A DNA stretch of 52,545 nucleotides, taken from positions 1 through 52,545 of the forward strand of contig CALJTX010000033.1 of NCBI GenBank assembly GCA_937975705.1, given 5' to 3'. Below the pieces are notes generated by a model, which saw only the letters and a list, made by a program, of their open reading frames with translations, was not told the origin of the DNA and made no database searches. Position 1 is the stretch's first letter, and every line of letters starts with the position of its first letter. Source of the DNA: an uncultured Flavobacteriia bacterium (lineage in GTDB: Bacteria > Bacteroidota > Bacteroidia > Flavobacteriales_D > Crocinitomicaceae). The position numbers and the translations under genes are program-made. Positions 22,056 to 31,181 of this stretch are shown here, one piece after another.

Positions 22056-23851
22056 TACACCCAGCCATTGCAAGCATTACGGAACGCATCGTACAAAGAA
22101 GCCTACCTACAAGAACAGCATATCTCGCGCAAATTGAAGCCGCTTATTTAGAGGGTGTACACAGAAGCACACTCAATTGCGGCAATTTAGCACATGGTTT
22201 TGCCGCTTGCAACCAGCACGACAAAGCAGCACTTGCTGCAGATATTATCCCGAATCTTGGCATCATCACGGCCTACAACGACATGCTTTCTGCGCACCAG
22301 GTTTACGAAGATTATCCGTTAGCCATTAAAAAGTACGCCAATGAATATGGTGCAGTGGCGCAAGTAGCGGGTGGCGTTCCGGCAATGTGCGATGGCGTAA
22401 CACAAGGACAGCCTGGAATGGAATTATCGTTGTATAGCAGAGACGTCATTGCGTTGTCTTCAGCGGTTGGCTTGTCTCACAATATGTTTGATGCAGCACT
22501 TTACTTGGGTATTTGCGATAAAATTGTACCCGGCCTACTCATGAGCGCGCTGCGTTTTGGACATCTGCCTGCGGTGTTCATGCCGGGCGGCCCTATGCCA
22601 AGCGGTATCAGTAACGAAGAAAAATCTGCCATCCGCCAGGCTTATGCGGAAGGCAAAATTGGCCGCGAGGAACTACTCAAAGGCGAGTCTGATTCTTACC
22701 ATTCTCCGGGCACTTGTACTTTTTACGGAACAGCAAACAGCAACCAAATGCTCATGGAAATCATGGGGCTACACCTCCCTGGTTCCAGTTTTGTCAATCC
22801 AAATACACCTTTGCGCGATTTACTCAACAAAGAAGCTGTTCGCGTGGCCATTGAAAATGTCAAAATTGGTAAAAGCCGCAGCTTGGCCAATCTCTTCAAT
22901 GAAAAAACGGTAGTCAATGGCATCATCGGCTTATTGGCAACCGGAGGCTCAACGAACCACACCATTCACCTGATTGCCATTGCTCGCGCTGCAGGCATTC
23001 TCATCAACTGGGACGACATGTCAGATTTATCGGCTGTAGTTCCGCTTGTGACGCGCATGTACCCCAATGGCGCTGCAGATGTCAATCATTTTCATGCTGC
23101 AGGCGGAATGGGTTTTGTAATCAGAACCCTTCTTGAAAACAACTTGCTCCACGAAGACGTACAAACCATCATTGGCGAAGGTCTCCAAGCTTACACGCAA
23201 GAACCTAAAATTAAAGATGGCGCATTGGTTTGGGAAGAAGGCGCTCGTGCATCGCTCAATTTAAACATCATTCGCCCTGCTAGCGAACCTTTTACTGCCG
23301 ACGGCGGCATCAAGCTATTGAAAGGCAATTTGGGCCGGTCTGTCATCAAAACCGCAGCTGTGGCACCCGAACACCGCATTGTAGAGGCTCCAGCCATTGT
23401 TTTTTACGAACAAACTGATTTAATCGCTGCTTTTAAAAGAGGAGAGCTCGACAAAGATTTTATCGCAGTTGTGCCTTTTCAAGGCCCTAAGTTCAATGGG
23501 ATGCCAGAACTACATAGCCTCACCCCTACACTCACTATTCTGCAAAAGAAAGGCTACAAGGTTGGTTTGGTCACCGACGGCCGCATGTCTGGCGCATCAG
23601 GAAAAGTACCCGCGGCAATTCACCTCACCCCAGAAGCATACGATGGCGGCTTGATCAGCAAAATCCAAACTGGCGACCTATTGCGCTTAGACAGTGAAAA
23701 TGGCGTACTTGAAGTTCTTGACGAGGCAAGTGTAATGGCGCGTGCCACTGTGCAAAAAGACAACGCGCAATTTAGATTTGGCCGCGAATTGTTTGCAAAG
23801 TTGCGCGCAGGAGTCAGTATGAGTGAAGAAGGGGCTTCTTTTATCGTCTAG
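22052..23851 (+). CDS. edd: 6-phosphogluconate dehydratase
   Basis: A 599-residue IlvD/Edd family iron-sulfur dehydratase that converts 6-phosphogluconate to KDPG, the key step of the Entner-Doudoroff pathway. Motifs include TAYNDMLSAHQVYEDYP, AGGVPAMCDGVTQGQPGMEL, the Cys-containing SPGTCTFYGTANSNQMLMEI and the C-terminal VTDGRMSGASGKVPAAIH. Length and the 'HGFAACNQHDK' N-terminal segment point to Edd and not IlvD. KDPG aldolase (eda) is absent from the window. The last 11 bases overlap the 3' end of the convergent TerC gene. Confidence 0.94.
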   Translation: MIHPAIASITERIVQRSLPTRTAYLAQIEAAYLEGVHRSTLNCGNLAHGFAACNQHDKAALAADIIPNLGIITAYNDMLSAHQVYEDYPLAIKKYANEYGAVAQVAGGVPAMCDGVTQGQPGMELSLYSRDVIALSSAVGLSHNMFDAALYLGICDKIVPGLLMSALRFGHLPAVFMPGGPMPSGISNEEKSAIRQAYAEGKIGREELLKGESDSYHSPGTCTFYGTANSNQMLMEIMGLHLPGSSFVNPNTPLRDLLNKEAVRVAIENVKIGKSRSLANLFNEKTVVNGIIGLLATGGSTNHTIHLIAIARAAGILINWDDMSDLSAVVPLVTRMYPNGAADVNHFHAAGGMGFVIRTLLENNLLHEDVQTIIGEGLQAYTQEPKIKDGALVWEEGARASLNLNIIRPASEPFTADGGIKLLKGNLGRSVIKTAAVAPEHRIVEAPAIVFYEQTDLIAAFKRGELDKDFIAVVPFQGPKFNGMPELHSLTPTLTILQKKGYKVGLVTDGRMSGASGKVPAAIHLTPEAYDGGLISKIQTGDLLRLDSENGVLEVLDEASVMARATVQKDNAQFRFGRELFAKLRAGVSMSEEGASFIV

Positions 23852-24842
23852 CCACCACTGAAGCGAGTACAGACACCACAAGCGCACCCAACACAATTAA
23901 TAGCGAAACGCTCGCCTCTATATGAAAGAAAGGCGCCACAAGCATTTTTAGCCCAATAAAACTCAGGATGAAAGCCAAGCCGTATTTGAGTTTGGAGAAC
24001 ATGTGTATCGAGTTGGCAAGCAAGAAGTACATCGAGCGCAAGCCCAATACAGCAAAAATATTTGAGGTATACAAAATCAGTGGGTCATTGGGTGCAATTG
24101 CAAAAATGGCTGGGATTGAATCGATGGCAAAAATGAGGTCGGTGGTTTCGATGACCATTAAGACCAAAAACAATTTGGTGGCGAAGCGCTTGGCTCCTCT
24201 TTTCACAAAGAAGCGGTCATCGTGGTAGTGCTTGGTAACTGGAAAAACCTTTCTAAGCAAACGTGCTCCTAAGCTTTTGTTGAAATCTTTTTGATCGTCG
24301 TCTTCGGAATCGATTAATGATTTGATCCCTGCATAGACCAAGAATGCACCAAAAATGGTCAAAATGAGATTCGGTCGGAAGAAATGACCCGGCAAGGCAT
24401 GCGCGCCCTGGTCTAAGTTGAAATGATAGCCAAATAATTCAAAGGCAGGTAGATAGGTAAGTTTGATCAAGCCAATACCTGAGAAAATGAATATGCCTCT
24501 AAAAATGAGTGCCCCGATAATTCCCCAAAAAAGCACGCGGTGCTGCAGTTTGCCTTCAAGTTTGAAAAACTTAAAGACCAAGATGAAAACAAACATGTTG
24601 TCTACTGACAAGGCTTCTTCAATCCAATAAGCAGATTGGTATTCGGCAAATTTGCCAAAGCCCATTTGCCACCAAACTAAAGCACTGAATCCCATCGATA
24701 AGCCGATCCAAATGAGCGTCCAGCGCAGGGCCTCTTTATTTGAAATTTGGTGCGACTTTTTATTGACCAATCCTAAATCAATCAGGAGCATTGTAAAAAT
24801 GACAACCACAAAAATGGCAAGCAACCAAGGATTTAAAGACAT
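23841..24842 (-). CDS. TerC family membrane protein, Alx-like branch
   Basis: A 333-residue polytopic membrane protein with about nine hydrophobic segments. The two acidic motifs are EEALSVDNMFVFILVF (Asp81-Asn82) and ETTDLIFAIDSIPAIFAI (Asp235, Asp241). A central acidic loop (DSEDDDQKDFN, 178-188) is typical of the longer Alx/TerC proteins. E. coli Alx is induced at alkaline pH and linked to manganese export; the ion here is inferred by family. I see no mn-type (yybP-ykoY) riboswitch in the 79-base gap upstream. It is the second TerC paralog in the window. Confidence 0.9.
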   Translation of the reverse strand: MSLNPWLLAIFVVVIFTMLLIDLGLVNKKSHQISNKEALRWTLIWIGLSMGFSALVWWQMGFGKFAEYQSAYWIEEALSVDNMFVFILVFKFFKLEGKLQHRVLFWGIIGALIFRGIFIFSGIGLIKLTYLPAFELFGYHFNLDQGAHALPGHFFRPNLILTIFGAFLVYAGIKSLIDSEDDDQKDFNKSLGARLLRKVFPVTKHYHDDRFFVKRGAKRFATKLFLVLMVIETTDLIFAIDSIPAIFAIAPNDPLILYTSNIFAVLGLRSMYFLLANSIHMFSKLKYGLAFILSFIGLKMLVAPFFHIEASVSLLIVLGALVVSVLASVVARR

Positions 24843-24860
24843 GTCTAAAAAGTTTCTACA

Positions 24861-24899
24861 AAATTAAAAAGAAAGCCACATGAATTTCATGTGGCTTTC
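24861..24899 (-). terminator. Terminator after the S8 peptidase gene
   Basis: A perfect 14-base inverted repeat (GAAAGCCACATGAA at 24871-24884 and its complement at 24886-24899) followed on the minus strand by TTTTTAATTTT. It lies 22 bases after the peptidase stop and before the terC start, so it separates these two minus-strand genes. Confidence 0.85.
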
Positions 24900-24921
24900 A
24901 ACAAAGGGTAAAAAGGCGTTG

Positions 24922-26505
24922 TTATTTTTTCTCGAGCAAGTAAGTCACGGCATTTGCTGCATTGACAAAACCACCAGTGATGCAAAGGTCTTTCATTTTT
25001 GCTTTTTCACCATTTGGTGCCACAACAGTTTTTTTATAAGTCGCTGTAGTTGCCATTAAAACTTCGCGTACTTCTGAAGCGCTCAATTCTGGAAAGTAAC
25101 TTCTGATGAGTGCTGCTACACCAGCTGTTGCTGGGCAAGCCATAGATGTTCCGCTTGCGTTTTCGTAGTTGAAGTCAGGAACAGTAGAATAGATGTCTAC
25201 GCCTGGCGCAAAGAAATCGACGGTAGTAGCTCCGTAGTTAGAAAACTCAGCAATAATGGCTTTGCCGCTTTTTGAACTGCTGCTCGCTCCTACTTCAATC
25301 CAGTTTGGCGCGGTTGTTTTGTTGTTCAAGCGACGGGTTGGATAAGAATCTTCCACGTCTTTGTCTTTAGCGTCGTTACCAGCTGCGTGCACGAGCAAAA
25401 CATCTTTGCTGCGCGCGTATTCGATGGCTGCATCTACGTAGTCTTTGTTTGGGGTCCAGTATTTACCAAATGACATATTGATCACTTTAGCACCGTTGTC
25501 AACTGCGTAAATAATTGCGTTAGCAACGTCTTTGTCGCGCTCATCTCCGTCTGGAACAGCGCGTAAAACCATGATGCGCACGTTGTCGGCAACGCCATCT
25601 ACGCCCATTCCGTTGTTGCGTGTAGCAGCGATGATACCAGAAACGTGTGTGCCGTGAAATGCATCAGGGCCTTCATAACGGTTGCAACCGTAAATTTTGC
25701 TCGAAAAATCGTTGGGGTTGTCACCCACAATAGAGGTGCGAATTGAATCGGCATCAAGTTTAGATAAGTCGATTGCACTTTGCATAGATTTGAGTGCTCC
25801 GCTAATTTCCGTATTGAGTTGGTCAGCTGGAATCATTTCGAGAATTGACTTCATTCGGTTTTGAATGCGCTTGTCTGTTTCTGTCTCAGGAACATAAGCT
25901 GCATTTGTTTCTTTTGAGAAAGGAACACCAGCTTGTTTTTCAACGCGCTGCATGTATTCTGAAAGCATTTTAATGTTCTTGATAGAAGCTTCTTTTTCGG
26001 AAATTTCTTTCTCGAAAGCAATTTTGATTTTTTCGTAGGTGCCAAAGCGTGCAAGTTCGGAACTTGGAATATTTTCAACTTTTTTACCTTTAAAGTATTC
26101 AGATTCTAGGCGGTACATGCGCGCAAGTTCTAATGCTTCTTTGTCGATATCTTGGGTGGGACCACCTAAGAAAGACCAACCATTGACGTCGTCGATGTAG
26201 CCATTTTTGTCGTCGTCGATGCCGTTGTTCGGAATCTCGTCTTCGTTGACCCAAATAACATCTTTAAGATCTGGGTGATCGGTTTCTACACCAGAATCAA
26301 TGACAGCAACAATAACGGTCGTGGATTTTTTACCTGCTGCGTTGAGCATTTCATATGCCTTGGTGGCACCCGTACCATAAACGCCATCTGCTTTAGGGTC
26401 TTTGAGGTACCAATTGAGGTTTTCTGGGCCTTCTGTCTCGCTTTTTTGTGCAAACGACACCAATGAAAGGCCGACGAAAGTGCTTAAAATAAAGTTTTTT
26501 GTCAT
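24922..26505 (-). CDS. Secreted S8 family (subtilisin-like) serine peptidase
   Basis: A 527-residue protease with a signal peptide of about 19 residues (ending LVSFA). The triad is Asp70 in VIAVIDSGVETDHPDL, His284 in HGTHVSGII and Ser454 in SGTSMACPATAGVAAL; Asn377 in AAGND fits the oxyanion site. Between Asp and His lie about 210 residues, including a DDDKNGYIDD calcium-like loop (97-106) and a charged helical insert (about 120-270). No separate pro-domain or type IX C-terminal domain is visible; the protein ends shortly after the catalytic domain, so it is probably periplasmic or released by another path. Confidence 0.92.
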   Translation of the reverse strand: MTKNFILSTFVGLSLVSFAQKSETEGPENLNWYLKDPKADGVYGTGATKAYEMLNAAGKKSTTVIVAVIDSGVETDHPDLKDVIWVNEDEIPNNGIDDDKNGYIDDVNGWSFLGGPTQDIDKEALELARMYRLESEYFKGKKVENIPSSELARFGTYEKIKIAFEKEISEKEASIKNIKMLSEYMQRVEKQAGVPFSKETNAAYVPETETDKRIQNRMKSILEMIPADQLNTEISGALKSMQSAIDLSKLDADSIRTSIVGDNPNDFSSKIYGCNRYEGPDAFHGTHVSGIIAATRNNGMGVDGVADNVRIMVLRAVPDGDERDKDVANAIIYAVDNGAKVINMSFGKYWTPNKDYVDAAIEYARSKDVLLVHAAGNDAKDKDVEDSYPTRRLNNKTTAPNWIEVGASSSSKSGKAIIAEFSNYGATTVDFFAPGVDIYSTVPDFNYENASGTSMACPATAGVAALIRSYFPELSASEVREVLMATTATYKKTVVAPNGEKAKMKDLCITGGFVNAANAVTYLLEKK

Positions 26506-26637
26506 GAGTTATTTAGTTTGAGAAAACGAAAATACATTTTATTTTTAGCTGACGAAAATCTTGTTGAAAAGTTACGTTGTGGAGAAAACGTTCAAAACAA
26601 TGTAGCGCGAGTTACAATGAAAGACCAAACAAAGCAC

Positions 26638-26645
26638 TAATTTTG
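26638..26645 (+). promoter_or_regulatory. Candidate -7 box for trxB
   Basis: TAATTTTG, a full TAnnTTTG match, 15 bases before ATG 26661. It supports that ATG, since upstream in-frame codons precede the box. Apart from this, the 155-base divergent gap shows nothing I can name. Confidence 0.5.
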
Positions 26646-26660
26646 CCCAAAACAAACACC

Positions 26661-27611
26661 ATGAGTCAAATCGAACGCATTTCTTGCCTTATCATAGGTT
26701 CAGGCCCAGCGGGCTATACCGCCGCTATTTACGCTGCCAGAGCGGACATGAAACCCGTCATGTACCAAGGCATGCAACCAGGAGGTCAATTGACCACCAC
26801 CAACGAAGTAGAAAATTTTCCGGGCTACCCCGACGGGATTACCGGACCCGACATGATGCTGCAATTAGAAGCACAGGCCAAGCGTTTTGAAACAGACGTA
26901 CGCAGTGGTTTCATCACCCGCGTAGATTTCTCGGGCAGCGTGCACAAATGCTGGACAGAAGACGGTCACGAAATCCATGCAGACACCATTATTATTTCTA
27001 CTGGTGCTTCTGCTAAATACCTTGGTCTTGAAAGCGAACAACACTATCTGAAATTAGGTGGCGGTGTTTCTGCTTGTGCCGTTTGCGACGGTTTCTTTTA
27101 CCGCAACCAAGAAGTTGTAATTGTAGGTGCCGGCGACTCCGCCTGCGAAGAAGCACATTACCTCTCTAAATTGTGTACAAAAGTAACCATGCTTGTACGC
27201 CGCAATGAGTTCCGCGCTTCTAAAATCATGGCAGACCGCGTTAAAAACACGCCCAACATCGACATCCGCTTCAATACAGAAACTTTAGAAGTATTGGGCG
27301 ATGGCCAGTTGGTTACAGGGGTGCGCGCAATTGACCGCACGAACAACGCAGAATCAGAAATTCCTTGTACCGGCTTCTTTGTTGCTATTGGTCACCAACC
27401 CAACACGGCTGTTTTCCAAGACTACATTGACCTCGACGAAACAGGTTATATCAAATATGCCCAGCCAGGCACCAGCAAAACAAATGTTGCGGGAGTGTTT
27501 GTAGCAGGAGACGCCGCCGACAAAACCTACCGCCAAGCCATTACAGCGGCTGGTACAGGTTGTATGGCCGCGCTAGATGCCGAACGATATTTGGCCGCAA
27601 AAGGACATTAA
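26661..27611 (+). CDS. trxB: Thioredoxin-disulfide reductase
   Basis: A 316-residue NADPH-dependent flavoenzyme that reduces thioredoxin. The FAD loop is IIGSGPAGYTAAIYAARA (11-28), the redox-active pair is CAVCDG (Cys139, Cys142), the NADPH loop is VVIVGAGDSACEEA, and the second FAD site is GVFVAGDAADKTYRQAITAAG. All are intact. The open frame extends upstream to 26577, but the FAD motif position and the -7 box favour ATG 26661. It is a single-gene unit ended by the inverted repeat at 27664-27708. Confidence 0.96.
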   Translation: MSQIERISCLIIGSGPAGYTAAIYAARADMKPVMYQGMQPGGQLTTTNEVENFPGYPDGITGPDMMLQLEAQAKRFETDVRSGFITRVDFSGSVHKCWTEDGHEIHADTIIISTGASAKYLGLESEQHYLKLGGGVSACAVCDGFFYRNQEVVIVGAGDSACEEAHYLSKLCTKVTMLVRRNEFRASKIMADRVKNTPNIDIRFNTETLEVLGDGQLVTGVRAIDRTNNAESEIPCTGFFVAIGHQPNTAVFQDYIDLDETGYIKYAQPGTSKTNVAGVFVAGDAADKTYRQAITAAGTGCMAALDAERYLAAKGH

Positions 27612-27663
27612 TACGCGACATCGTATGGATAAAGTTGATCCTTCCTCCGTACATCCTCATCCT

Positions 27664-27708
27664 ATTAAACGAAAAAGCAGTGCTCAACGCACTGCTTTTT
27701 CGTTTAAT
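27664..27708. terminator. Bidirectional terminator, 20-bp perfect inverted repeat
   Basis: Left arm 27664-27683, 5-base loop TCAAC, right arm 27689-27708; the arms are perfectly complementary over 20 bases (core AAAAAGCAGTGC / GCACTGCTTTTT). It can stop trxB rightward and the GNAT/S9 transcript leftward. The right arm and loop are also coding sequence: they hold the last codons and stop of the GNAT gene, which ends at 27684. Confidence 0.85.
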
Positions 27709-28127
27709 AACTTAATGAAATGAAAGCCTTTAGGTCCGAAACCCTGGTTGTAAAAGAACTTGTGCGCCTTAAAATTAGAGGTGTAGGAGTCTAGGGCAAG
27801 CATGTTGCAGTTTTCGTCTTTCGCTTTTTGCTCCAAGGTTTGAAAAATCAATTCGCCAACCCCCCTGCTTCGGCACGCTGGATCCACGACAATATTATCC
27901 AATTCTAAATATTTGCCAATCCAAAGTTTATTGCCAAGCCAAAAACCACAAATAGCCACACACTTTGCGGCGTCAAAAACAGCCAATTGCCCATACTGAT
28001 GCGGGAGCATCAAGTCCAATTCTTGTGCATATTGTTCGGCCGTGAGGCTTGGATACAAAAATTGCAAGACCTCCAGATGAGGCAGCATTTCTTCTTTAGT
28101 TTGTAATAGCTGAATGTGAAAAGGCAT
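27684..28127 (-). CDS. GNAT family N-acetyltransferase
   Basis: A 147-residue acetyltransferase. The acetyl-CoA loop is VVDPACRSRGVGELIFQTLE, where RSRGVG matches the R/Q-x-x-G-x-G/A motif A. It is preceded by the beta strand LELDNIVV and followed by ALDSYTSNFKAHKFFYNQGF (motif B and the Tyr region). The acceptor substrate is unknown. It starts 6 bases after the S9 peptidase stop, so the two probably share a transcript. Its final codons form one arm of the terminator. Confidence 0.88.
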   Translation of the reverse strand: MPFHIQLLQTKEEMLPHLEVLQFLYPSLTAEQYAQELDLMLPHQYGQLAVFDAAKCVAICGFWLGNKLWIGKYLELDNIVVDPACRSRGVGELIFQTLEQKAKDENCNMLALDSYTSNFKAHKFFYNQGFGPKGFHFIKLLNEKAVR

Positions 28128-28133
28128 TTGCGC

Positions 28134-30386
28134 TTATTTAAGTAAGTAGGTGTCGAATAATTCGTGAATGCGGCGGTATTCGTCTGTCCAAGATGACGTA
28201 TATTGAAAGCTGTGGCGCTCTACCGGATACAATGCCATCCACCAATCTTTTTTACCGAGTTCGATCAGGCGCTGATTGAGGCGCACTACATCTTGAAACT
28301 GTACGTTGTCGTCGATCATGCCATGCAAAATCAAGAGCGGGTCTTGCAGGCCTTCCGCAAAGTATATTGGCGAACTCTGGCGATACGCTTCGGGGTCGGC
28401 GGCTGGGGTGTTCAAAATGTTGGTCGTGTATTCGTGGTTGTAGTGTGCCCAATCGGTTACCGAACGCAAAGCCGCCCCGCAAGCAAAGGTACCTGGCTCG
28501 GTAAATAGCCCCATCAGGGTAATAAAACCGCCGTAAGAGCCACCGTAAATCCCTACCCGACTTGCGTCAATGGCGTAATTGGAAACCAAAAATTGTTTGG
28601 CATCGACAAAATCTTGTAAATCTCGGCCGCCCATATGACGGTAAATTGCGGTGCGGTAGTCGCGGCCATAACCCTCGCTTGCTCTGTAATCGACATCGAG
28701 AACCGTGTAACCTTGTTCGATAAGCAATTGATGGAACATGAATTCGCGTTGGTAATAGCTCCAATAATGATGCGCGTTCTGCAAATAGCCTGCGCCGTGC
28801 ACAAATAAAACGGCCGCGCCATTTTTAACTTTAGCTTTTGGCGCATAGAGGCGTGCATAGACAGCAACTCCATCTGAGGCCTTGAAACTTAAAACTTCAG
28901 GCTTTTGCCACAGATAAGTTCGGAACACCTCCGTAGTTGAATGGGTGAGCTGCACTTGATCTTTTGGATTTTTGAGCGAACAAGTGAATAATTCCCATGG
29001 TTGGGTACTTGTACTGAAACGGAATGCCAATTGCTTTTCATCGGCAGAAAGCTTCACCTCATAAGCACCTTGCTCGGACAAAATGGGTTTGAGTTGCAGT
29101 GTTTTCAAATCGCACTTATAAAAACTGCGCGTTCCGGGATGCTGCATATTGGTGCTCAAATAAAATGCGGTGCTGTCTTTGGATAAGAGCACTTCATGAA
29201 CCTCATAGTTTCCACTCGTGAGTGCCATTTTGGTTCGTGTCACTACATCTAAGGTGTACAAATGCGAATAGCCACTTTGCTCGGACTGAAAATAAATCAC
29301 CTGTGCGTCTTTGAGCCAACCAAGTGTACCGGTCTCAAAATTCCAAGACGAAATTCCCGGGCCACCGATCCAGGCGCTGTCGTGCTGGTGCTCGAGTTCT
29401 TGAATTTGGCTCGTGGCTAAATCGATGCAGACAATCCAGCGGTCTTTGTTGTCGGCACTGCGGATATCCATGAGCGCTAAGGGTTTGGTTTTGGAAAAAA
29501 CGGCCGGATGAAAAATCAGTGCACGCTCCACGTCATTTAGTTGCGTTAGCCCTGAAAAATCGAGTTCTTTCAGTGAGTCCGAACGCAAATCATGAAGAAA
29601 TAAGCGCTGAGATGGTTCTTCGTTTTGCACTTTGGCGCGCGATTTTTCTGTGAAAACATGCGCATCAGCAGCAATATAATGCGGTACTTCTGTTGGTTTT
29701 TCATCGGGTTGCTGTTCTTGCTTGAGCAATACAAAATGTGCCGTAGGGTCCACTTGTAGCGCGCCTTGCTGTTCAAACGCAATGAATTTGACAACTGGTA
29801 AATCGATTTTGGTATTTTGCAGCTCTTGTTTGCGAATGCTTTCAAAGAATGCCAATTCGGCCTCCGAAAAAGCAGTTCCTTTTTCTTTTGGAGCCGGAGC
29901 TTTTTGATAATTCATGAGCTGCTTGGCCATCCCGTTTTGAAGATCAAACACAAACAAGCTTTGCCCCTGCTGAAAAACAATGGTGTGTGCTTTGTTTTGA
30001 ACTTGCAGATTCCAAATATCATTAGCAAACAAAGGGAAAGATTTGATTTGCTGGGCGGCGAGATCATTGAATTGCAGTTCGTTTTCAAAAATGCGCACCT
30101 GATTTAACACACCTTGCCCTGGCGTCCAGGTCCAGCGGCTTTGCCACTCCTTTGAACTCAGTATTTTTGTTTGCCCATTTGAAAGTTGGTAACTGTAATA
30201 GGTGGCGCGCAAAGAATCGGGGTGTTTTTTCCAATAATAAATTTGCTTGCCATCTAAGGCCCATTCCGGAGACTCTGGCAAAACGCCCACAAAGCCGGGG
30301 CCTTTCATAATTTGATCAAGTTGTAGCTGCGCCGTACCATAAACGGTCATACAACAAACAAAAGAGATGAACAAGGTAATTTTCAT
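28134..30386 (-). CDS. Secreted S9 family (prolyl oligopeptidase/DPP4-like) peptidase
   Basis: A 750-residue protein with a signal peptide of about 18 residues (ending MTVYGTA). An N-terminal beta-propeller (about 20-490) is followed by an alpha/beta-hydrolase domain. The nucleophile is Ser617 in GIYGGSYGGF, the acid is Asp692 in HGMIDDNVQF and the base is His725 in ERHSF. These match the S9B/S9C order. It probably trims peptides in the periplasm to feed amino acid uptake. No lipobox or type IX domain is present. Its propeller and catalytic parts appear complete. Confidence 0.92.
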   Translation of the reverse strand: MKITLFISFVCCMTVYGTAQLQLDQIMKGPGFVGVLPESPEWALDGKQIYYWKKHPDSLRATYYSYQLSNGQTKILSSKEWQSRWTWTPGQGVLNQVRIFENELQFNDLAAQQIKSFPLFANDIWNLQVQNKAHTIVFQQGQSLFVFDLQNGMAKQLMNYQKAPAPKEKGTAFSEAELAFFESIRKQELQNTKIDLPVVKFIAFEQQGALQVDPTAHFVLLKQEQQPDEKPTEVPHYIAADAHVFTEKSRAKVQNEEPSQRLFLHDLRSDSLKELDFSGLTQLNDVERALIFHPAVFSKTKPLALMDIRSADNKDRWIVCIDLATSQIQELEHQHDSAWIGGPGISSWNFETGTLGWLKDAQVIYFQSEQSGYSHLYTLDVVTRTKMALTSGNYEVHEVLLSKDSTAFYLSTNMQHPGTRSFYKCDLKTLQLKPILSEQGAYEVKLSADEKQLAFRFSTSTQPWELFTCSLKNPKDQVQLTHSTTEVFRTYLWQKPEVLSFKASDGVAVYARLYAPKAKVKNGAAVLFVHGAGYLQNAHHYWSYYQREFMFHQLLIEQGYTVLDVDYRASEGYGRDYRTAIYRHMGGRDLQDFVDAKQFLVSNYAIDASRVGIYGGSYGGFITLMGLFTEPGTFACGAALRSVTDWAHYNHEYTTNILNTPAADPEAYRQSSPIYFAEGLQDPLLILHGMIDDNVQFQDVVRLNQRLIELGKKDWWMALYPVERHSFQYTSSWTDEYRRIHELFDTYLLK

Positions 30387-30408
30387 TCGCTAAAAATAGA
30401 AATAATTG

Positions 30409-30416
30409 TACTTTTG
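30409..30416 (+). promoter_or_regulatory. Candidate -7 box for the FkbM gene
   Basis: TACTTTTG, a full TAnnTTTG match, 15 bases before ATG 30432. It favours that ATG over the TTG at 30414, which overlaps the box itself. Confidence 0.45.
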
Positions 30417-30431
30417 AATGAAAGAATCGGC

Positions 30432-31181
30432 ATGAAGAAACTCCTTTACATGATCTTACCCGAAAGGGCCTACTTACTTACCCTGCATCGGTTCTTCTAC
30501 CTGCTCTATGATTTAGGCTTACTCAAGAACAAAGAAGCCTTTAAATTTCATTATTTCATCAAGCGCATCATCAAGCCAGACTTTGTGGTCATTGACATCG
30601 GAGCCAACCTCGGCTACTTTGCCAAAAATTTTGCACGCTTGGCCAATAAAGGAAAGGTCATTGCCATTGAACCCCTACCCCAGTTCCACGCCATCCTCGA
30701 TCATTTCATCGGACACCAAGAAAATGTCGAGCTGCACAATGTGGCACTAGGTAAAGAAGCCGGCAGCATCACAATGGTACTCCCCCAAACCAACGGCATG
30801 CTGCGCACGGGCTTGCCTCACATCATTCGCCCTGAAGAAAAAAGCACCACCGAACGCACCCAAACGGTGCAAATGGTCAATACCGCCGACTTTTTCCACA
30901 CCTTTGACCGCATTGACTACATCAAATGTGACATCGAAGGCCACGAATGGGAGGTTTTTGAACTCCTCGAAGACATCTTAGCCAACAAACGTCCGGTTGT
31001 GCAATTAGAAATTGACCCTAAAAATGAAAGCAAGCTCTTTGCCTTCTTTGAAAAACTTCACTACGAACGCTGTGGTCTTGATCAACAACAGTGCAAAGTA
31101 GAAACCACCATACATTTTGGTGGAGATTATCTTTTTGTCCCGAAAGAAAACATGCAACTCCTCGACACATGGAACGCCTAA
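30432..31181 (+). CDS. FkbM family methyltransferase
   Basis: A 249-residue class I SAM-dependent methyltransferase. Motif I is VVIDIGANLGYFAKNFA, followed by KVIAIEPLPQF (acidic ribose-binding Glu) and the FkbM signature IDYIKCDIEGHEWEVFELL. Family members O-methylate sugars or polyketides, often in surface glycan biosynthesis. No glycan cluster is nearby, so the substrate is open. The C-terminus reads through FGGDYLFVPKEN, as is common in the family. Its end overlaps the start of the lipoprotein gene by 13 bases. Confidence 0.88.
   Translation: MKKLLYMILPERAYLLTLHRFFYLLYDLGLLKNKEAFKFHYFIKRIIKPDFVVIDIGANLGYFAKNFARLANKGKVIAIEPLPQFHAILDHFIGHQENVELHNVALGKEAGSITMVLPQTNGMLRTGLPHIIRPEEKSTTERTQTVQMVNTADFFHTFDRIDYIKCDIEGHEWEVFELLEDILANKRPVVQLEIDPKNESKLFAFFEKLHYERCGLDQQQCKVETTIHFGGDYLFVPKENMQLLDTWNA

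Noticed and set aside
24843..24921. A manganese (yybP-ykoY) riboswitch before the second TerC gene
   Set aside because: The gap is only 79 bases and is taken up by the terminator hairpin; no riboswitch core is visible.
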